DNA of 64,000 nt from Protula sp. h YS-2021 (GCA_949752745.1 OX457031.1:48394162-48458161); one strand, 5' to 3'. Positions 7,744 through 16,325 are shown, counted from the first letter of the stretch. Numbers and translations: made by a program. Notes: generated by a model not told the origin, from the letters alone.

Positions 7744-8076
7744 ATGGCAGATATGACACTGAGACAATATATTGTGCAAAAAGCTTATTGTGAAGAAATG
7801 TTATCCGCTGTAAAAAAGTTTGCATGGTTAGTATGTCCTGCTTGCCAACATGAAGAGTGTTCAGAACATACTTGTTATTTTGCATGTGTCTATACATATT
7901 GGAATGAAGCTAAATATTATATTCATTTAGATAAAGTGTTAGAGAATGCAAATCAGCGTTGTGAGAAATATGGTGTAGATCCAATTACACTCGATGAACT
8001 CAGTCATTGGCTAGTATTCATTGAAGACCAATGGTCTCCAGTGATTCACACCATTGTATCTATACTTGATTTGTAA
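7744..8076 (+). CDS. Small helical accessory protein, family member 3, with Cys cluster
   Basis: The protein has 110 residues. It begins with a helix holding KAYCEEM, like the KAYVDLM of the 6631 product, and has a central TYWNEA (compare AYWDVV). A Cys/His-rich insert (CPACQHEECSEHTC) could hold one zinc. The C-terminal part is helical with D-E-L-x-x-W. Distant paralogy to 5471-5902 and 6631-7005 is judged by eye. It starts at ACATGG and is followed by a poly(A) signal at 8113, so it closes the left accessory cluster. Function unknown. Confidence 0.7.
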   Translation: MADMTLRQYIVQKAYCEEMLSAVKKFAWLVCPACQHEECSEHTCYFACVYTYWNEAKYYIHLDKVLENANQRCEKYGVDPITLDELSHWLVFIEDQWSPVIHTIVSILDL

Positions 8077-8112
8077 AAACTTGTGAGTTAAGCGATGTTG
8101 GTTGAGTTAAAT

Positions 8113-8118
8113 AATAAA
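8113..8118 (+). terminator. Poly(A) signal of the left accessory cluster
   Basis: AATAAA 37 bases after the stop of the 7744-8076 gene, followed by a T-rich/GT-rich stretch. Confidence 0.7.
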
Positions 8119-8352
8119 GCTGTTTTTGTTGAGAAGGTGGATTTTTTGGTGTTTGGCCTCATGTCGTGATAAAACCGTGTTTACCCCACGAGACGACCTC
8201 GTTAAAAAAAAAAAAAAAACTTCACATATCTACTGCCTCTCCACCACCCCCCCCCCCTTCCTGCTTTTTGATTACATCTAAGTGCTGAGGAGTCTTTCAC
8301 TCGAGACGTCAAGTGCTGCTGCTCGTGTTGTTGCTTTTCATTCGGTGTGACC
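8119..8352 (+). promoter_or_regulatory. Leader region of the integrase-led gene run
   Basis: A non-coding gap with an A16 run and a C-rich run (8249-8260), then pyrimidine-rich sequence up to the integrase ATG. No TATA box is evident here, unlike the other promoters of the element. Confidence 0.4.
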
Positions 8353-9459
8353 ATGTCGACGTGGAAAGACTACTTGACGAATATATACTTCAAACCTGGA
8401 CAGCCCGGGGCATTTGCTGGTCCTTACAAACTGTATCACATCTTAAGAAAGCATGATCAACCAGTGACACAGTCGCAAGTGAAGAAATGGCTACAGGATC
8501 AAGACGCATTCAGTTTACTCCAACCTGTCAAATACAGGTTCAAAAGACAACGTGTGATTACACGGGGCATTGATGACATGTGGGATGTGGATTTGGCTGA
8601 TATGGGAAACATAGCTCCCTATAATGATGGCACACGCTTTTTACTCATTGTCATTGATGTGTTTTCCAAATATGTGTGGGTGCAGCCACTACCTAATAAA
8701 TCACATACCAGCGTCATACAAGCTTTTCAAAAGATTTTTCAGGACACGCGCCGAAGACCACGCACTCTAAGGTCTGATAAAGGAACGGAATTTAAAAACA
8801 GATGGGTCAAAGCATTTTTGAAGAAGGAGGGCATTCATGCTTATACCACAAAGAATGAAACCAAAGCCAACTTTGCTGAGAGAGTCATTCGTACTCTAAA
8901 GGGGATGATGTATCGGTATTTCCTACATAATCAAACTTACCGTTACGTAGACATCCTTCCAGACTTGGTGTACAATTACAACCATAGGCCTCATGGCTCC
9001 CTTCCGAATAAGTATGCTCCTGCCGAGATTCGTAAAGACAACGAATCGAAAGTGTGGAAGTATATGTATGTCGACAAACTCAAATTGAAACCGAAGAAGA
9101 AGAAGAAGAAGTATAAATTGAACATTGGCGATCATGTTCGCATTTCCCACATTAAATATGTGTTTCAACGGGATTATCACATCAAATGGACGCAAGAAGT
9201 CTTTATAGTCACACATCGGTGTAAGAAGCAAGGAATCCATTTGTATCGTGTGAAAGACTTTTTAGACGAAGATATTGATGGGCATTTCTATGAGGAGGAA
9301 CTGCAGAAAGTGACCAAAGATATTGAATCTGTCTACAGAATTGAAAAAGTCTTGAAAACCCGTAAAAGGCGAGGAGGTGTGAAAGAATTACTTGTCAAGT
9401 GGTTAGGTTGGCCAAGCAAGTTTAACAGTTGGGTGAAAGAAACAGACATTCAAAGATGA
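8353..9459 (+). CDS. Polinton integrase (retroviral-type DDE) with C-terminal chromodomain
   Basis: The frame extends upstream to a GTG, but the first ATG is 8353 (ACCATGTCG), giving 368 residues. The core holds the acidic triad: D80 in WDVDLADM, D142 in SDKGTEF and E176 in NFAERVIRTLK. A Lys-rich linker (KPKKKKKK, near 243-250) and an SH3-like part follow. A chromodomain fills the last 45 residues (YRIEKVL, LLVKWLGWP, SWVKETDI). It inserts the linear element into chromosomes, giving the 6-bp target duplication seen here. The chromodomain may steer it to methylated histones. Its stop overlaps the start of the ATPase as ATGA. Confidence 0.95.
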   Translation: MSTWKDYLTNIYFKPGQPGAFAGPYKLYHILRKHDQPVTQSQVKKWLQDQDAFSLLQPVKYRFKRQRVITRGIDDMWDVDLADMGNIAPYNDGTRFLLIVIDVFSKYVWVQPLPNKSHTSVIQAFQKIFQDTRRRPRTLRSDKGTEFKNRWVKAFLKKEGIHAYTTKNETKANFAERVIRTLKGMMYRYFLHNQTYRYVDILPDLVYNYNHRPHGSLPNKYAPAEIRKDNESKVWKYMYVDKLKLKPKKKKKKYKLNIGDHVRISHIKYVFQRDYHIKWTQEVFIVTHRCKKQGIHLYRVKDFLDEDIDGHFYEEELQKVTKDIESVYRIEKVLKTRKRRGGVKELLVKWLGWPSKFNSWVKETDIQR

Positions 9460-10115
9460 AGCATCCCTTTACATGCTTGGTCTCTGGGCCTACAGGCAGT
9501 GGCAAAACGTCTCTGGTGAAGGAAATTTTGGAACAAAAGTTGATTCACCCCTCTCCGAAAAGCATTTTATGGCTCTATGCAGCAGATCAGCCTTTGTACA
9601 AGGGAATGAAGGGTGTGACATTTTACCAAGGCATCCCAGATGACATTGAAGAGCGCTTTAACCCGAAAAAACCAAACCTACTCATCATTGATGACTTAAT
9701 GACCAGATGTCATAGCGATGAGCGTATGACACGTCTTTTTAGTGTGGGTAGCAGTCATCAAAATCTAAGTATCATCTTTATTGTGCATAATTTATTCCAT
9801 CATGGGAAAGAGATGCGAAATATTAGTTTGAATACCCATTATATCATTCTGTTTAAAAATCCGAGAGACAGTCAGCAAGTCAGTACATTGGCGCGGCAAA
9901 TGTATCCTGGAAGATCTCAATTTCTCATAGAAGCCTATCAAGATGCTACCAGCAAACCCCATGGTTATTTGTTCATTGACTTGAAGCCGAAGACGAATGA
10001 TCAACTGCGTATTCGTACAGGCATTTTACCAAAAGATACCCATTATATATATATTGATAAAGCCGTGTACGACCAAGAACCAAGTCATTTAACCATTCGC
10101 AGTCAAGATGTCTAA
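9456..10115 (+). CDS. FtsK/HerA-type genome-packaging ATPase
   Basis: ATG 9456 overlaps the integrase stop (ATGA), giving 219 residues, typical for Polintons. Walker A is GPTGSGKT (residues 11-18) and Walker B is LLIIDD (75-80). A downstream segment (FSVGSSHQNLSIIFIVHN) resembles the sensor region of A32-like packaging ATPases. In related viruses this enzyme drives DNA into preformed capsids using ATP. The neighbouring capsid genes fit that role. Its last codons overlap the start of the next gene by 8 bases. Confidence 0.92.
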   Translation: MKHPFTCLVSGPTGSGKTSLVKEILEQKLIHPSPKSILWLYAADQPLYKGMKGVTFYQGIPDDIEERFNPKKPNLLIIDDLMTRCHSDERMTRLFSVGSSHQNLSIIFIVHNLFHHGKEMRNISLNTHYIILFKNPRDSQQVSTLARQMYPGRSQFLIEAYQDATSKPHGYLFIDLKPKTNDQLRIRTGILPKDTHYIYIDKAVYDQEPSHLTIRSQDV

Positions 10116-10434
10116 ACGCATTCGAACGAACCAGCCTTTCCTTCATTTGCTTGCACGCAGTGGGCCTAGACGGCGTAAATCCTTGCTACAGCAAGCTACA
10201 AAGGAGGAATTAACGAGCTTGTTTGAAATTTGTTTGAATATATTGCGAGGACATTTACCCTTAAGCTCAAAACGGTATAAGGTATTCAAGCGTGAGCGTC
10301 ATACCCTACGTACTCTGGCAGACAAGAAGATATCCCTTCGACGAAAAAAGAAGTTGGTGAATCAGAAAGGAGGATTCATTGGAGTGATTGCTAGATTTGC
10401 ATTGCCCTTGTTAGCCAAGCTGCTGTTAAAATGA
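10108..10434 (+). CDS. Small basic protein with hydrophobic C-terminus, conserved-type Polinton ORF
   Basis: The protein has 108 residues. It is rich in Arg/Lys (RRRKSLL, SLRRKKKLV), with a closing segment NQKGGFIGVIARFALPLLAK that is hydrophobic and Gly-initiated. Small basic proteins with this sort of NQKGG tail are usual between the ATPase and capsid genes of Polintons and adintoviruses, where they are thought to be virion components. DNA condensation plus membrane interaction is a reasonable guess, not shown. It overlaps the ATPase end and its stop forms ATGA with the next start. Confidence 0.75.
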   Translation: MSKRIRTNQPFLHLLARSGPRRRKSLLQQATKEELTSLFEICLNILRGHLPLSSKRYKVFKRERHTLRTLADKKISLRRKKKLVNQKGGFIGVIARFALPLLAKLLLK

Positions 10435-11006
10435 AGCATGCTATGAAAATGGTTCTCATTCCTGAACATGAATACAAATTGTTATTGGAAAAGAAGGGGA
10501 AACATGGTGGTGGCGACATCAAAGCAAAAGTCAAGACACTTTTACGTGGGAAACGAACGCGTGAAAAGGCCATGGAAATGTCTCAACTCCTTGGCCGCCA
10601 TCTACGAACAAGTCAGTCCCAACAACAGCGGCAGCAAAAACCACCACCACTAGAAAAGCTCGTGTTAAGTCATTTTCAACCGATCTATCATGGAAAAGTA
10701 CAACAACTTTTAGCAGACCTGAAGAAACATGGTACGACATGGACAGAGAAGAATGAACTTGTGTTGAAAACGGGCGATGTCATTACAAATTCTAACATGG
10801 TTGATTTGATGAAAGAAGCATTGGTAGCGACAAGAAGAAAGGAACGCACCATACCACCCCATGGCTGGCATCCGTTTATCCAGGAAATTGTGGATGCTAA
10901 TATTCCAAAAACAACGTTTAGTAAAAAGACCACTCGTGAAGACATTGCAACAGAAATGAACCAGCGTCAGCAAAGACAGTTTCCGATAGGATGGGAAAAT
11001 TTTTAA
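10431..11006 (+). CDS. Conserved-type Polinton virion-cluster protein, function unknown
   Basis: The protein has 191 residues. The N-terminal half is basic with a Gln/Pro-rich linker (QQQRQQKPPP). The C-terminal half has a pattern I associate with Polinton ORFs in this position: a TGDVITNSNMVDLMKEAL block followed by a P-x-GW-x-x-F block (PPHGWHPF) and IPKTTF. No enzyme motif is visible. The location between ATPase and penton genes and the overlap with both neighbours suggest a structural or assembly role. Confidence 0.7.
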   Translation: MKHAMKMVLIPEHEYKLLLEKKGKHGGGDIKAKVKTLLRGKRTREKAMEMSQLLGRHLRTSQSQQQRQQKPPPLEKLVLSHFQPIYHGKVQQLLADLKKHGTTWTEKNELVLKTGDVITNSNMVDLMKEALVATRRKERTIPPHGWHPFIQEIVDANIPKTTFSKKTTREDIATEMNQRQQRQFPIGWENF

Positions 11007-11239
11007 CATGGTTGAAAGAGCTATGGTGTTGTTGTGGTGGCCAGGAAGAGAAACCGACTATTTCGACTATTCCTGTGAAGATCCGATGCACAAGTGCGTG
11101 TTGTGAAGGAGAAGTCCATCAGCATGATGATGATGATGATGATGATGTAAAAGAGGATGAGACTTTACATACTTGGTCGAATGGCGCGCGCTATCCTGAG
11201 GTATATAGGCAACGACGACGACGCACCCATACCATTTGA
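10991..11239 (+). CDS. Predicted lipid-anchored small protein
   Basis: The frame overlaps the previous gene by 16 bases and gives 82 residues. The N-terminus, MGKFLTWLKELWCCCGG, fits an N-myristoylation signal (G2, T6) followed by three Cys that could be palmitoylated. A second Cys pair, a run of seven Asp encoded by GAT repeats, and an Arg-rich end (RQRRRRTHT) follow. Membrane anchoring with an acidic/basic tail suggests a role in assembly or entry at membranes; this is inference. It could also be chance coding overlap, but it fills the gap between two conserved genes neatly. Confidence 0.6.
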   Translation: MGKFLTWLKELWCCCGGQEEKPTISTIPVKIRCTSACCEGEVHQHDDDDDDDVKEDETLHTWSNGARYPEVYRQRRRRTHTI

Positions 11240-11252
11240 GAGGTTCCCTACC

Positions 11253-12017
11253 ATGGAGTCGACAAGCTTTTACATTACTTTGCCGAGCAATGCGAGTATG
11301 AACTATTACCCCAACAACAAGGCTTCGAATTATCAAATTCGTATGCCTCGAACCATCTACCTGAATGGAAGATATGAAGTGGCTTTAGCTGAAATTCAAT
11401 ATCCGCATACATGGACAACGATGAGACATGGCATGGACTATTCTGTTCAGTATCGACAACAACCGCTGACAGATATTGTTCTTGACACTATCAATATTCC
11501 TTATGGCTACTACAGATCCATACCAGAGATATGTCAGGCAGTGAATGAAGAAGCGACTAATTCTATGAAAGATGATCTTAAAGACGCTATTCGGCTAAAG
11601 TATGATAAAATTAGACGACGTGTGTTTCTATTTCTAAATTATGACTTTGAAATGTCCTTCTCCACTGGATTAGCTGAGATTTTAGGATTTATCCCAGATC
11701 ACTGGTATACTGAAACGTGTACAGCTGACCATAAAGCCGATGTGAAACAGGGGTTTTATACACTGTATGTGTATTGTAGTATTTGTGAACCACAAGTGGT
11801 TGGGGATTATTATGTGCCTTTGCTACGCTCTGTTGGGATACAAGGCCATGATGGCGACATTGTTATGAAAACGTACGGCGAACCGCACTATGTCCCTGTA
11901 AACACATCCAAATTTGACGTGATAGAGATGAATATAAAGGATGACACAGGTCATACTGTTCCATTTCAAACTGGAAAGGTGATCTGTAAACTTCATTTTC
12001 GACCAAAAGCATTATGA
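11253..12017 (+). CDS. Minor capsid (penton-like) protein, single jelly-roll
   Basis: The open frame reaches back to ATG 11157, but ATG 11253 (TACCATGG, strong context) begins the conserved part (STSFYITLPSNAS, YYPNNKASNYQIRMP) and gives 254 residues. The segment YEVALAEIQYPHTW and the FSTGLAEILGF block match Polinton penton-like proteins. In related virions this forms the pentameric vertices. The end overlaps the next gene by ATGA. Confidence 0.88.
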   Translation: MESTSFYITLPSNASMNYYPNNKASNYQIRMPRTIYLNGRYEVALAEIQYPHTWTTMRHGMDYSVQYRQQPLTDIVLDTINIPYGYYRSIPEICQAVNEEATNSMKDDLKDAIRLKYDKIRRRVFLFLNYDFEMSFSTGLAEILGFIPDHWYTETCTADHKADVKQGFYTLYVYCSICEPQVVGDYYVPLLRSVGIQGHDGDIVMKTYGEPHYVPVNTSKFDVIEMNIKDDTGHTVPFQTGKVICKLHFRPKAL

Positions 12018-12367
12018 AAGCCTACACACACGATCCGTCTGCATATCAAAACCATTTTCTTCGTCAAGTGGGTGTAGAATTACCAGGATTCAAAGGAGCG
12101 CGAATTCAGTATGGAGATGGTATTGGTTCAATACTGGGATCATTGGCTCGTAGAGCTATTCCACTACTTAAGGCTGGGGCTAAGATCGTTGCGCCACATC
12201 TTAAGAAGGCTGCAAAGAATGTTGCGAAAGATGTTACGGGTCGAGTAGCACAGCGTGTGTTTGGTGGTGATGTCCATAAAAAGAGAGTGCAACCGACGAA
12301 ACGTGCCAGAAGACGAAAAACAGCTAGACGGATAACATCAAAAAAGCATAAAAGAGATATCTTTTAA
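12014..12367 (+). CDS. Adenovirus pVI/pX-like basic minor virion protein
   Basis: The protein has 117 residues. An amphipathic middle (GDGIGSILGSLARRAIPLL, then AGAKIVAPHLKKAAKNV) is followed by a strongly basic tail (KRARRRKTARRITSKKHKR). Polinton and adenovirus-like elements carry such a protein next to the major capsid gene. By analogy it may bind DNA or disrupt membranes during entry, and it is usually processed by the protease. No clear protease site was verified. It starts in an ATGA overlap with the penton-like gene. Confidence 0.75.
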   Translation: MKAYTHDPSAYQNHFLRQVGVELPGFKGARIQYGDGIGSILGSLARRAIPLLKAGAKIVAPHLKKAAKNVAKDVTGRVAQRVFGGDVHKKRVQPTKRARRRKTARRITSKKHKRDIF

Positions 12368-12371
12368 AATC

Positions 12372-13745
12372 ATGTCTCTCATTCACAATCATTCGTGTGA
12401 ATGCAGTCTTTCTCCATTGGAATGGTTTCACGTACCGCCGACGCAAACTGCTGTAGAGAAAAGTTATAATGTCGACTATCAACCACTGACTACCATTAGA
12501 GAGGGGGCTCCCATAGAATTCTACATTCCTGCGAGTACAGAAGAATATCTGGATTTAAAGAACAGCAAACTTCATATTGTATGCTGCATTGTAAAGGCCG
12601 ATGGAACAGCGTGTGGCCCAGATGATAATGTCTCTTGCATCAATGATGTGTTTAATGGGTTATGGTCTAATATTGAATTGTTTCTGAATGATCGGTTGGT
12701 TTCGCATAGTAACAACACCCATGGCTATACCAGCATTATCTCTCATCTCATCCATGATTCGGAAGAAAGTCTCCATTCTGAGCGCTCTATGCGGCTCATG
12801 TACAAGGATACTGCTGGGTCGATGAATAGTTATGAGGTGAAAAGACCTAATCATGAACACTATGTATCCGGGTTTCATGTCAATGCCGACGGTGGTGATC
12901 TAGCTGAGCAAGGAAACAATGGGTTGCATCATCGTTATTTGCATACGCGTCTCAGCCGTGAGTTTATGCTCGCAGGTGGTTTGAGGATAGATTTGTTTGA
13001 GCAGGATCGCTATCTTCCGAATGGCATCAGTTTGAAGTTGCGTTTCCATAGACAGAAAGATGATTATGTATTGATGGCTGTAGATAATACCTATAAGGTA
13101 GAAGTGAATGAGGCATTTTTAACCATTCGCAAAGTGAGGGTGAGTCCAGGGATTCAGCTAGGGCATACAGACGCATTGCTGAAAAGTCCTGCCAAGCTCA
13201 TCATCACTAGAAAAGAATGTAAAGTCTTGGCCATTCCGGCAGGATTTCGGTCTTTTGTGAAAGACAACATCTTTTTGGGTCAATTGCCAAATCGCATTGT
13301 CATTGGGCTGGTTCATAATGAAGCCTTTGGTGGGTCAGTATTGAGGAATCCATATGATTTCAAACATTTTGATCTGAACTATATGCAACTGTACACGGAT
13401 GGTGAACCAGTCCTATCCAAACCGCTCAAGCTTGACATTACACAGAACAAGTACCTGGACGCTTTTGAAACGCTTTACAAATCGTTTGATCGATTGAATG
13501 GTGAGAAAAGTTCCATTATAAAAAGGGAAGATTGGCCTAGAGGGTATTCTTTATTTTCGTTTGACTTAACACCGGATTATGATGGAGCTGATCACTTTCC
13601 CCTGATCAAGCATGGGAATTTGCGGCTAGAAATGAACTTTGCTAGGGCTTTGCAACCTACCATCAATGTCATCGTCTATGCTGAATTCGACAACATTATT
13701 GAGATCAGTGCCAATCGTAGCATCCAATTCGACTACCAGTCATGA
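12372..13745 (+). CDS. Major capsid protein (double jelly-roll)
   Basis: The protein has 457 residues, of the usual Polinton length. Conserved blocks include IREGAPIEFYIPASTEEYLD (about residues 42-61), the DVFNGLWSNIELFLND block and the C-terminal HGNLRLEMNFARAL/INVIVYAEFDNIIEI strands. These fit a hexon-like double jelly-roll that forms trimeric capsomers. The frame is intact. The stop overlaps the protease ATG (ATGA). Confidence 0.93.
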   Translation: MSLIHNHSCECSLSPLEWFHVPPTQTAVEKSYNVDYQPLTTIREGAPIEFYIPASTEEYLDLKNSKLHIVCCIVKADGTACGPDDNVSCINDVFNGLWSNIELFLNDRLVSHSNNTHGYTSIISHLIHDSEESLHSERSMRLMYKDTAGSMNSYEVKRPNHEHYVSGFHVNADGGDLAEQGNNGLHHRYLHTRLSREFMLAGGLRIDLFEQDRYLPNGISLKLRFHRQKDDYVLMAVDNTYKVEVNEAFLTIRKVRVSPGIQLGHTDALLKSPAKLIITRKECKVLAIPAGFRSFVKDNIFLGQLPNRIVIGLVHNEAFGGSVLRNPYDFKHFDLNYMQLYTDGEPVLSKPLKLDITQNKYLDAFETLYKSFDRLNGEKSSIIKREDWPRGYSLFSFDLTPDYDGADHFPLIKHGNLRLEMNFARALQPTINVIVYAEFDNIIEISANRSIQFDYQS

Positions 13746-13884
13746 ACACGAAGCAGATCGAAGCTATCCTGAGCCATGATGCCGCGACCAAAGACTTGTT
13801 TCAAGGTGTGTTTCCCATGGACCAGTTACCACCGTCTTTACAACGCGGTGCCTATGTCATCAACACCGACGATCATGATGAACC

Positions 13885-13894
13885 AGGAGAGCAT
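13885..13894 (+). repeat. Left target-site duplication of the LINE
   Basis: AGGAGAGCAT; the same ten bases follow the A-rich tail at 15521-15530. The leading A of the right copy is ambiguous with the tail. Confidence 0.88.
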
Positions 13895-13902
13895 AACATA
13901 AC

Positions 13903-14493
13903 ATGTCTGTCGAAAGAGGCTCTTTCAACATGTTGGGCATACAAATTGGAAGAAACAACAAAGAAAGGTATCACATTAACTTCGAAACAAGGCTAGAAAA
14001 AATGTCTAAAATTTTAAACATATGGTCTCAACGGGATCTAAGTGTTATGGGAAAAATTACAATTTTAAAAACCTTCGGCATCTCTAACCTTATTTATCCA
14101 ATGTCAACCACAGAAATTGAATACAATTTTGAGCAGAAAATACAAAAGGTACTAAACAATTTTATTTGGAACAACAAACCACCAAAAGTAAGGCATAGTG
14201 CTTTAATAGCCGATTATGATGAGGGTGGTCTTAAAAGCCTTGATGTAAAATGTCAGTTAAAGGCTTTGAGAATGCAATGGATATGGAGGATAATAGGGGG
14301 AGAGGGCTGGAACCACTATGCCAAAGAGTCCTTTATACCTTTTGGAGGGCTTAAGTTCTTGCTCAGATGCGACTATGAGACCTCATGTTTGACATACATT
14401 CCCTCATTCTATAGGAGAATGCTAGATTTTGCGAAAGAAGTCATGATTTCCCTGGAATCGGAAATATTGTGTGGAACAATAACAAAATTCTAG
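13903..14493 (+). pseudogene. LINE RT thumb/C-terminal part
   Basis: The frame encodes LGIQIG, a segment ILNIWSQRDLSVMGKITILK followed by LIYPMS, FIWNNKPPKVRHS and EGGLKSLD. These match the post-RT region of L1/Tx1-type LINE ORF2 (the 'W..R.LSL.GK/R..I' and 'GGL' blocks). It loses frame near 14470-14493 and continues in another frame. It is a decayed fragment with no complete RT. Confidence 0.8.
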
Positions 14494-15419
14494 TTCAAGG
14501 TAAAAGCATATTCTTAAGGGACTGGTTTGTCAAGGGGGTAGTTTTTATCCAAGATCTTATCAAAATAGACGGAACTTTCTTATCATTTACAGAGTTTACA
14601 AATTGTTTCCACGTCAGAACAAATTTTTTGAGATACTTAGGGGTTATATCGGCTATTAAACACTCTGGGCTAGTGCAAGATATTAAAAATACTCCTAGAC
14701 CATCCATGGATTTCAAAAGTAATGTGTTCAGGTTCGTAAGCGGGAAAAAATTTGATATTTCAATGGCAAAAAGTCGAATGTTCTATAATGAATTTTTGTT
14801 TCTTGAGTCAACCGCACCAGCATCTGCGCGAATGTGGTTTGCTGAAGAAAATATATTGGAAGAAACAATTTATCACAGCCTACCACTGAGTAGGGAAAGT
14901 ATAAGAGAGCCGAAGGTACTATCATTCCAATTCAAAGTAATACATAATATCGTCAATACGGGGACTAATTTAAAAAGGTGGAAAATAAGGGATAATGATT
15001 TATGCGAATTTTGTGATAACAATTTGAGAGATACGATTGTTCATGCATTGATTGAATGTCCTGTTACGCAAATGTTCACAAAAGAATTATTTAATTTTGT
15101 AGATCCTACGAATGTAATATTTCAAAATTTAAGTAGGGCAGAATTTCTTTTCGGTTCCGAAAACCCGGCAGTGAATATGATCCTATTGCTCACAAAAAAA
15201 TATGTTTGTCATATCAGAACATACAAGAAAAAACTGTCATTGTACTCTCTACTTAACGAAATATTTAAAAGAATTGTAGTTGATAAAAGAACAATGTCGG
15301 CAGAGAGATTCCAAAAAAAATATCGCCAATTTGAAAACTTAGTTACACAAAGTGAAGAGTTACTTGTGAACATAGATTACAGTGTGGAAAAATCAGGTGG
15401 CGAAATGAGAACAAATTAA
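14469..15419 (+). pseudogene. LINE ORF2 C-terminus with Cys-His motif
   Basis: This frame continues the LINE. It holds FKVIHNIVNTGTNLKRWKI, then LCEFC and a following H and C (DTIVHALIECP), the C-x2-C...H...C motif at the end of L1-like ORF2 proteins. The stop at 15417-15419 is followed by about 100 bases of 3' UTR and the A-rich tail. The frame shift relative to the preceding piece shows decay or a truncated old copy. Confidence 0.78.
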
Positions 15420-15520
15420 TGTTATTTGTGTGTGTGTAGTGACGTTCCGTTCTAATTGTATGTACGTCTCTGTTATGTCCTGTAATTAAGAAAATAAAAT
15501 TATTATTAAAAACAAAAAAA

Positions 15521-15530
15521 AGGAGAGCAT
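15521..15530 (+). repeat. Right target-site duplication of the LINE
   Basis: AGGAGAGCAT directly after the A-rich tail; it contains a second copy of the His codon of the protease motif. Confidence 0.88.
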
Positions 15531-15901
15531 TGGGTGGCAGTGTATTATGACAAAGACCCTGCGGAATACTTTGACTCTTATGGACTGTTACCTCTCGATG
15601 AGCGTTTAGAAACATTTTTAAGAAATGACTATATGTATAATTCCATCTCATTACAAACGCCGATATCATCGGCGTGTGGTTTTTATTGTGTATATTATAT
15701 ATGGCATAGAGCTCGAGGTCAGAGTATGTTTGAGATTGTGAATATATTAAAAAGAAAGGATGGGGATTTTATTGTAAAGGATTTTGTCTATAGACATTAT
15801 AAACCATTGTTTTATTAATGGTGTAGTTAAGCTGTAGTTAAGTTGTTAAAGAATTGTTCAAATGTTGGGAAAAAAAAACTCTAAGTTTCAAACTGGTCTT
15901 G

Positions 15902-15907
15902 TTTATT
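15902..15907 (-). terminator. Poly(A) signal of the leftward gene run
   Basis: AATAAA on the minus strand, 50 bases after the stop at 15957, in the 138-base gap where the rightward and leftward runs converge. Confidence 0.65.
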
Positions 15908-15956
15908 GGTGTTTTCCCAAACTCTCCCCCTCTTATCTACCAACTACTTTTTTTTT

Positions 15957-16325
15957 TTACAAGTTCTCTCTCAATGCATTGATCAATGCATGCCATTCAT
16001 TGCAATTTAAATTAATATAGGTATCATAGACATTACACCCACGTTTGTAAATGCTATGAAAGCTCACATAACACACATCACCAAACTTTATCACTTTAAC
16101 AGTTTCATGTTCAGACAGTTTGAGTTCATATCCTTCTTCTATGTCCATCAGCCGCATCAGCCGCATAGGCTGTGTCACCTCAATGGATTTGGTACCCCGC
16201 TTGAGTTGTATTCCATCCTCTTTGAATTCAAGCAGAAGATTCTTCCCAATCCAATGCGTGTAACAGCGCGTTCCATTCCGCTGTGCTGAGGGTGATGATG
16301 TCGCAGTCTTCTGTAAGCTCGTCAT
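15957..16325 (-). CDS. PC4-like protein, divergent paralog
   Basis: The first ATG of the frame is 16325 (TTG codons lie upstream), giving 122 residues. The C-terminal half has the PC4-like order: a beta strand (YELKLSEHETVKVIKFGDV), further strands (YVSFHSIYK) and a closing helix NEWHALINALREN, comparable with EWKMLKK in the canonical member at 16914-17324. It overlaps the upstream gene by 98 bases, a long overlap, so the true start may lie inside. PC4 domains bind single-stranded DNA as dimers. The function here is inferred from the family only. Confidence 0.68.
   Translation of the reverse strand: MTSLQKTATSSPSAQRNGTRCYTHWIGKNLLLEFKEDGIQLKRGTKSIEVTQPMRLMRLMDIEEGYELKLSEHETVKVIKFGDVCYVSFHSIYKRGCNVYDTYINLNCNEWHALINALRENL

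Larger units (their letters stand above)
13895..15520 (+). mobile_element. 5'-truncated LINE (L1/Tx1-like) fragment
   Basis: The insertion has 10-bp target duplications, an A-rich 3' tail (AATAAAATTATTATTAAAAAC then A-run) and RT-derived coding sequence in the same orientation as the protease. It begins inside the RT domain, so it is 5'-truncated, as expected from target-primed reverse transcription. Coding content is described in the two following entries. Confidence 0.9.
13742..15818 (+). pseudogene. Adenain-type cysteine protease gene split by a LINE insertion
   Basis: The first 51 codons (13742-13894) end in the GEH motif that normally contributes the catalytic His. A 1.6-kb LINE fragment and a copied target site follow. 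The remaining coding part resumes at 15531 with WVAVYYD and contains the acidic residue in YFDSYG, the Gln/Cys region QTPISSACGFYC, and ends at 15818. This protease family (C5/Ulp1-like) matures virion proteins in adenoviruses and Polintons. The host frame now runs into LINE sequence and stops at 13996, so a full enzyme cannot be read from this copy. That would block maturation of virions from this locus unless supplied from elsewhere. Confidence 0.88.

Noticed and set aside
8347..8352. Integrase start at GTG 8347
   Set aside because: A nuclear eukaryotic gene should start at ATG; the first ATG is 8353 in good context. The same reasoning was used for ATPase, polymerase, zinc-finger and other genes whose frames extend past the first ATG.
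11157..11252. Upstream ATG for the penton-like protein
   Set aside because: The added residues are not typical of the family and overlap another frame; ATG 11253 has better context and begins the conserved part.
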